Origin: Phlebotomus papatasi
Lineage: Eukaryota; Arthropoda; Insecta; Diptera; Psychodidae
Direction of reading: 5' to 3'
DNA length: 64,000 bases
NCBI RefSeq assembly: GCF_024763615.1
Contig: NC_077222.1
Location: 89,900,001-89,964,000, forward strand
Part shown: positions 10,601 to 19,600 of the stretch, piece after piece
Position numbering within the stretch: position 1 is the first letter of the stretch
How the letters are laid out: every line of letters starts with the position of its first letter
Translations under genes and position numbers: made by a program
The notes under the pieces: model-generated
Databases searched by the model: none
What the model saw: the letters and a program-made list of their open reading frames with translations, nothing else
What the model was told of the DNA's origin: nothing

Positions 10601-13600
10601 TGAACCCCTGCCTTAGATGTTATACCTCAAAAATTACTACCGCATCATTCACCGTTTATCGGTTCTCAACCGTTTTGAACCGATTTATAAATCACTCAAC
10701 AGATACCCCCAAAATACTTAAGAAGTAATATAATTAAATTTTGGATAAAAAGGGGTGGAAAAGCATTCCAAACTTTGCAAAATGCTCGAACTTGTGACTT
10801 AGATATTATACATCACAAGCATTTTTGCACGAAGTACCATTTATCGGTTCGCAACCGATTTTAACATATTCACAAATTACTCAAAAGATCGCCCAAAATT
10901 TGTTTTCCGGATTTGTTTTCGACAAGTCTACTTGCCATTGACGTGACTCGTTTTTGGGCAAGACGTGCTTAATTTTTAGACCTCGACACGATCAAGTAGT
11001 TTACCTATCTATCTTATCAATCTTATCTATCTTATCTGTCTAAGCAGTAAAAAGATATAGATTTTTTGACCTTGTATTTACGGGAATACTCTTAACCCTT
11101 TAACGACAAGACAGTTTTCGCTGACCGAAAATCAGCAATAAAAATGAAACCGATAAACAAAATCACTAATAGGTCTTACATCTAGCTTTAGAAAAACCAA
11201 CAAATTCTAATTTGGTGTATTTTTTGTCTCTATAAACGATAGGAACAAAAATAGCCCAAAAATTAAAATAATTTTTCTGACAATACCAATGAATGATAAA
11301 TTTCGCTCTAATGAAAAATATTATATTTGAGTATTGTAGTTTCTTTTATCAAAACGGTTTCGCTTAAAAAAATTGGAAGTATAAAAAATAATTAAAATCA
11401 ATTTTCAATAAGAGAATTTAAAAATTCGTCATTTTTTAACTTAAAAATTTATTATATAACAAATAAATGGAGACTTGCGAAAAATATCCTAGATTCCTCT
11501 AAACTTCTACTTTGTAATTACGTACAAACATAAGAAAAAAAATAAATGACCGATCATCTAATAAAAAAAATAAATTTAGGTAGTCAGGAAAAATTATGTT
11601 CTTTATGGGACACCGGTGTTCCAATCGTCCTTAAAGAGTTAAGTGTCTGCCTCTCGAAATTATATCATTGTAAGCATTTGAGTACGGTCAGTTAAATACA
11701 ATTGATTTTTATAAAATTGTTTTAAAAATATCTTGTAAATCAAATCAATATATATGGCCTAACCCTGATCTTTTAACAAGATTTTTAGAAAATTTGTTTG
11801 AAAATGAACAGCCTTTACGGGCTTCAGACCTAAGGTTTAGCCTTATGGTTTAACTGCTCTAATTTCTTATCAAATCACAATTTTTTTTTGGAAAGATTTA
11901 ATTTAGAATTGTATTATTAAGGATAATTAACCTATTAGGCTTTCAAGAAGCAATAAAATTGCTCGCTATATAGGATTTGGAACTGGGCTAAACCTCTAGT
12001 CTGAAGCCCGTATTTGGCAAACTGTTCAGACCAGAGTATTAATAAAGGATCGTTCTTGCTTTAATGATTGATAGCACGAAACATTAAATTTCTTCAAGAT
12101 AATTAACTGCAAATTAGAATAGAATTTGTGGGTATATTGCAAATTTCTAAAATTCCATCTTCCACTAGTATATGAGTATGAAAATTCCCTAAGTTTGCAT
12201 ATACGGAATCCCAATTTAAAGTGCTCTAAGATGACGTTATTCAAGTTCAAACTAATGACTGTCTTACTGTGATATGAACAACTTTCAATAATTTTCCCTC
12301 TGGAATAACATCGTTAGCTTAATAACATACAAAAGTTTATCATTATTTAATATAGCATATCTCTCGTCTTGGGAAATTTCTCAAATGCTTTTGTCTCGAG
12401 GCTTCCAATGCAATTTGTCATAATGTCTAACTTAGTGATGTGTGAGAATCAATAGAATGGAATTTTGGGTATATATGGGGATGTGGGTGGAAATGCTCAC
12501 CTCACTCTTGTACTGCATAAGACTTATGAGACGAATGACGTAGATGCCTCCAGGAGTACTCTGTGCACCTGTTATGACCAATAGCCATTCAGTTCCATCA
12601 GCGTCAGTGATAATTTGCAGTGGGACAAAAACCTCTTCACGAAAGGGAGTGGGAATACTCCTTAGCATTCTACCACTTCCCCCAGAGATTACGCAAATGT
12701 GGCCAAAGCGAAAGGCAGAATTTTCTTGTACATGAACTGCCACAACGTCCGAAATGTCGTCTCCATCGAGATCCCTGACAACGTTAACGGTATATATGTC
12801 AGTGTTCCATTCTGGGGAGTCTGTTGTTTGGCTCCCGGGGATGGGAACTTTGTCCTCGAGGCGCCAAATTAATTTTCCCGTGTCCCCATTTATGGCTATC
12901 ATTAGACCACCCTTTCCCGCCACCACACAATCTTCCCGGTGGTCACCGTTGAGGTCGACGGGACAGCTCAAGGAGAAGACATTGAAGGCTGTAAAGTGCT
13001 GCCAGATTATCTCTCCGTTTGTCCCGTTCAAGGCCATTACCCCACCTTCGCAAAGGCCCGTCTTTCCGGTGTGAGGATTGAAGCAGCGAGCTGTTGTAGT
13101 TGCTACGCCTTCGTAAGGATCCTCTTCGATGGTGTATCCTATTATGATATCAGGCACACCTAAAAAGTCAGAAGAATATCCAGTGATTAAAATATTGTTT
13201 TGAGTTAAACGTAAATAAAGTTCCAATTATTTAAACAATTTAACTTTAGAAAATATTGCAACCTAAAGCAGATTCAAACAAGAGCGGTGCTTTATCATTG
13301 AAGTCTCCTAGTTATTACAATGACAAAATTCAAGGGAATTATGCAAGTTTTATTCTCTACTTGTATCTCGATTTCTATAAAAAAAACAATTTAGATACAA
13401 AGGGTAAAGAAATGGCTCTAAAAGTGTGAACCGTGTGAGGAGATCGGCAGATCAGTGCCGATCTGGAGCCAAATATCGGCAGATCGACATTATTTATTGC
13501 AAAAGTATCACATCATATATTGTTATCGGTTCACAAACGATTTATTGAACAGACTGAATCAATTAAAAGATCGCCCAAAATAGGAATAATACAATTGATT

Positions 13601-16600
13601 TTCTTATAAAAATAACTTATTGGTTATGAATCGGTTTATTACCGGTTTTAACCGATTGAAACGGCTTCAATCTTGTAAGAAATTCTAAGACCTTTCCAAA
13701 GTGTCAAATATGACCAAACATTTTACATTTGACCTTGAAAATTCGTTATTACGAATGAATCAACGATATTTCCTTGGATCTGCGTCGTCAGTTGGATCAG
13801 CAATTGTCGTAACTTCCTCATCGCCTCATTAGCACTTCTAACAACATGGAAATACACGCTTTATACAAGAACTGCTGTTGAGGTGACGAGCATGTTACGA
13901 GAATTGCTGATCCAACTGACGTCGTATCGGGAGCATCGGGAGGGTCCTCTGAAGATCCATGTCACTATATGTAACCGTTTGGGCTCTAGACGTGGTAACG
14001 ACTGTACACCACAGACACACAAACACACAGACGTACATACGGACAGCGCGGCGTCAAAAAACAAACTCAAAACTTCAAATTTCCAAAATTCTACGAAAAT
14101 GACTCCTTAAAAGGTAAGGAGTCGAAATATAACACAAAATCGAGGGATTATACTGCTATCTCTCTGAAGTAAGAGCAGTAAAACGGGTTCGCCGCGTATG
14201 TTAAAAAATCAACAAAAATCTTATCCAGTGCAAGTACTGAAACCTCATTTGGACCACTTTCAGTACTTTAAAACCGATTTTATGTATCGTGTTGTAACAA
14301 TGGACAAGTATTAGATCCAGTACTATGATCTTAAATTGTTACAAAAATTATTTCAGTCCACCGAAGCTGGATATTCTCTTCCAAAGCAAGCAGAGCTTGA
14401 AATATCCATTAAAATGGTTTTGGCCTCAATTTGCAGGATGCTCGTTAATTGATTATCTTGAAAGAAGTAAAATAATTAGCTTTAAATTAAATAAGAACTT
14501 TTGAGTCAATTGAACCCAAAAAATTCTTGAGGAAAAATCTGAAATTCAACAACTCGATGTACGAATTCCTTGATCATCCAGTCTATTCGGTAGATTTGAT
14601 CTCCAGGGACTTCTTTCTATACCATAAACGTAAAGAAATACCACCGTGACTAAAGTGGTCTTCAGACTAGAGGTTTTTCCCAGTTCCCGAATAAGGTCTC
14701 AAAATCCTAAGTAGCGATCAATTTTATTGCTGTTTGAGAACTTTTATGCCATTTATCTTTAATAATCCAATCCTAAGTTAAATTTTTCCAAAAAAAAGTA
14801 ATTGATAAGAAATTAGAACAGTTGAGCCATATGGCTAAGTTAGGTCTGAAGCCCGTATAACGATATCGATTAAATCCATTAAATCGATTAAAGAAGGAAT
14901 AACATCCGTAGAAAGCATATTATATTTTGCAGAACTTCCAGGAACACAATTCCGCAAATGGTTTTAGGTTTAGAATTCTTGGAGAGTCATTGGGTCAAGT
15001 GCGTTGAAGTTATACTATATTTTTTGATAGAAAAAATAGTTTTAGAATTATGATTTTTTTTTATTTCATGCTTCTTACGCGAACTTTTCGGATAACCTGT
15101 ATTATGTGTTAAATATTCGACGAAAGAAGAATTTATTTTTTAAAATTAATCAGTCTGCAGAAGGCTAATATCCAAATCCTAATTCAAATAAAATTTAAAA
15201 AAACGTTTTCATTCAAGATTTTATGAATTTGACAAATTTTTATCACATTAAAAAATTGCTTTCATTTCGATTAAGGATCGATTTTTAAAATATTAATAAA
15301 TTTTTTTGGCTTCGAATTTAAGACTAGCCAATAAAATTCATTGCCATGGATAGACCAAATTTACTGAAGCAATAGGGGAAAAATATGAGGTGTGTTCGAA
15401 GCTAGAGTGTCCGCGAAGCCTGAATGCTTTCCCCTAATCTATTACACAAAAAGTACACTTTATTCAGTAACTGGCTTTTGGCAACACTTGGCATTATTTT
15501 CTTTTCTATCAATATTTAATTTATTTTTGGTAATTTCCGACGATAAATTCAATAAATATGTATGGAAACCGGTGAGCGTCGGGTATGAAGAAGCAGAGAA
15601 AAATTGAAATTCTCCCCAAAGCTTTCGGCTCGAACTCGAAGCCTTCCTCAGTGACTGGGACGGGAAAGAGCACTCTTTATTCATCAAATAATTTTACAAT
15701 AATTTAATTAACTTATTCAAATTTTAGTCTTTTTTTTGCGTTGTCAAAGGGTCTTTTAGAAACCGAAACCTTTGAGAAGAATTTGAATTTTTCTGTGCTT
15801 CTTCTTACCCGACGCACGCTCACCGGTTTGCATACATATTTAATTTATTAGTCGAGAGAGCCCAGATAATATTGACGGAAAGGGAAAGTAGAGAATTTTT
15901 CTTAAGGAGCCAATGAAACGTCTCAAAAATTTACTTCATGTTTTTTTTTTATTAATGTTCTTCAGTGTGTAAAGTTTTGTGAACAGTTGTTCAGACGGAT
16001 GAACATTTTGGCCAAGAACTAAAGTGCATATAGTGTTTAGAGGTGAAGAGAGCGTTGGTGAGTGTAAAGACAATTTCAAGATAAATTTACATTTTATTAG
16101 TGAAAAACTCAAATCTGGGATTTCCTTTTATTTGAGTACCGCGGAAACTTCCTTTTTTGATATCCAACCAGTGAATGTCGCTATAAAAAAGTTTTCTTCC
16201 ACTGAAGAAGAGGATGTTATTCTTGAATTTTTGGTGGATTTTATTCAATTAAACATCTAACGAGTCGTTAATTAAACAAGACGTGAAGTGATTTAGTGTT
16301 TATAAATGTAGCACAGATTTGTAATCGAGCGTATAAAAATTTGAATACTACATCCTTTTCACCCTTCTCACTATTTTATTTGTAAGTAGATTTTGTAGGG
16401 CACTCCCATTAAAATAAGACACACCTCTTCAAGAATTTGTGATGTCTTTTTTTAGTATTTTTGGAAACCTCATTTGTTCATCATTCAGTCATCTCATGAA
16501 AATATATTGAATTTAAAAATGTTTTTCACTTTAAATCCCAAGATACAAAGTTTATAATACCAATTTTCAATAGGTTGTGCTATAAAGTTTATCTTATAAA

Positions 16601-19600
16601 TAAATTATCATTAGGATTAGCTCCCTATTACGCTGTAACTGTATCCTTCAGTGGTTGATAGAAAAAATTAACCACACCAGCTTTAGTGTCTTCCAAAAAG
16701 GGCGGGAGATTGAATTTGTGGGCGGGGCTTATAAGGTTTTCGATCTGAGCGTTTCAGCCTTTTTTGAAAATAGAACGATTCCTTAAAATCAAGTAATTCA
16801 TCCATTATTCAAAATTTAAAAAATTAGTATTGGCAAGTCAAGAAAACCCATATTATTTTGATAAAGAATTTCAATACCATTTTCTAAATGATCACCTCAC
16901 AATTTGTACTTCCTCCTATTTTTAAATTACTTACAAAGTATCATATATACATTTTTCTTAAGTGTCAAAATTCTCAATAAAAATTCTATACACTTTTATT
17001 GCTGCAATTCACAAAAGAAAATACTCCCAATAAGCACGCAAAGTACATAAAAGTTGTCTCAAAGCGCGTTATTGATACTGATATCGCGTGAAGTATTTAA
17101 TAAAAAATCTTCAGGCGCAATATCGAAAGCACGAACAGCGTCTAAGTGATTTGTTTGATTGCTATTATGCTATTGTCAGGTTGAAGGACTAAATGGCAGG
17201 GAATTGGGGTTTGTGCCTTACCATCGGCATTCACGTCTGCACTCCTCACGGGGCTCTCGCTCGTGACACGTGATATGACGCGCTTCCAGACCAAGTTCAC
17301 TGACAGCTGGGAACAGGGCACGTGCTCGAGGGTGTCTCCGGGGATGGTGGTGGGTGGTGGTTGACCCACTGGACTGGGATTCTTGTGCAGCCAGCCCTTG
17401 ATCTTCTGCAGTGGCATGGGGAAGAGGGTGAGCAGAAGAGCGCCTAGAAATATTAAAGCTATTCCCAGATACAATTAGTATAAGCTCACCAGGAAAGATG
17501 TATTTGGGGGTTAGTTTTATATTCCTATCTTGTTCTGAATATATTCATACTCAATCCCTTAATCTCTTATTTTCGAGCTATTTTCTTCGACTTTGCAAGA
17601 GTTTCCGGTGCAGATTTTGAGATTTTGCCATAAATCTCTCGCTATCGATTTATACTTTCTCGCTTGTTATGTTTATTCTAAATTCAGAGAAAGTTTTTTA
17701 GCATGCAACTTTTGAAAGCTTTGCATCCATGCATAAATCGCTTTCAGCAGATTATGTTTATTTTTCCAACAAATTGTTTACGAAATTTCCGCAGAAATGT
17801 GATAATGAGAGCACGATAAATATATGATTGACATTGTAGTAGATTATGATGATTATTTTTAATTACCCATATTTACTTGTTAGCTTTTAATTAGCGCTGT
17901 TTTTTCTGTTTTGATTAAGGGGCATAATATTTTGTTTTACGGAACTTTCGTGTATCATATATTTAATTAATTGATTCATGAGAAAAATGCCTAAATTGAA
18001 CATGATTTGATAAAGTCCAAAATGCTCCAAAAGCCTATATTTTTTTGATAATTGGTGTCATTATTCGAATACGAAGTAATACATTTTATTTACAATGTCA
18101 TATATATATTAACGTATGAGAGTGATGATTTACTACAATTTAACGAAGACACCTTGGACAATAATCTTTTGCTTATAAAAGTTTCATATTATCTGACTAA
18201 TTTTATCACTTTGTAATAGAAAAAGAAATTAATTTTAAAATAATCTGAAATAAACATTTATTTAACGTGAAATAACATTTCGGAAATGTTTATTTTACGA
18301 TGCAGTATTGGTCCGAAATCGGTGTAAATATTATGTTTTTTAGGTGTATTGGGGGTTAAAGTTACCCTTTTCATATTAATTTTACCTTTAAAAAGATATA
18401 AAATTAACATTAAAAAATGTTGATATATTTTCGCACCTGAAAAGTATTAAAGTTACGAGGAAAAAATGTTAATCGCACTCCTGTTTTTCTCTCAGTGTAG
18501 TTACTAGATTTTCTATGCTACATTCAATTTTAAACTAGATTTACCAGACGACCCAAGGTTTTTAGAGACAAAGAATCACGATTTTGAGTGAGTAAAATTG
18601 TAATAAAGAAATTGTAATGAAATTTCTTTAATAAAGAAGGCGCACTATCATGCCGAAAGCTTTGGCGAAAAAACATTATTGAAATTAACAAATGAAAATT
18701 TGTGAATTATGAATTGATTTTCGCTTTATTTGGAGCAAAATTAACTAAATAATGAAACTGTGGTATAAAAAATGCCTAAATATAATAATTTAGTATTGTA
18801 TTTATTATGAAAACAATGACGTTTCCATTTGGAGTAGCGAAAAAATTCCATTTGGAGCAGATTTTGAATTATCTTAATTTACCCTACTGGATCTATTGCT
18901 GAACTTAATGAAATTTTTACTAACCAAAATGAATGACCATTTCGAATTGTTTATTGGCCTAATTATTTTTTTACTGGTCAGTCTGCTTAATTTCTGATCA
19001 AAAATATTTATTCTGTTTTAAAATAAATTATTCCATTATACACATCTGGGCAACCAAACAGATTTAGTTCTTTAGCAAGATTATAGAGAACCTTTTTCAC
19101 TTTATAGCAAGTGTTAGTATATACAATTTATGGTAGAAAGCGATCTATCTTATTAAATCCAATATGTAATAATACATTACCAGTGAATAAAATTTTGCAA
19201 TTTTGAGGAGCTCAGAGCAAAAAAACGCTATTTTAATAGGGAAATGCATAGGACTTAGAGTTTTTTTGCTCCGAGCGCCTCTTTTGTCTGATTTACTTTC
19301 GTGCAAAGTCTTCATTGTATTAAGATACATTGCATTGGGGTATTTTGGAATTGAAACTAATTTGCAATTTGGGATTCACCCACTGTTTTATATGAGCAAC
19401 AGGAAACTATCACCAAGAAATACTTTAGGTTTAGAGTGTAAGGAATCAAATAGATTCAACAAAAATTAATCGAAAAAAATCAGTTACAGGGATAAGAGGG
19501 GCAGCCTTGAAGTGGGGTACCTTTGAAATCAGGCTTATTTCTCCTATTTTGAAAAGAAATTAAAACTTATCGTAATGTAATTTAACATCACAATGGGTCT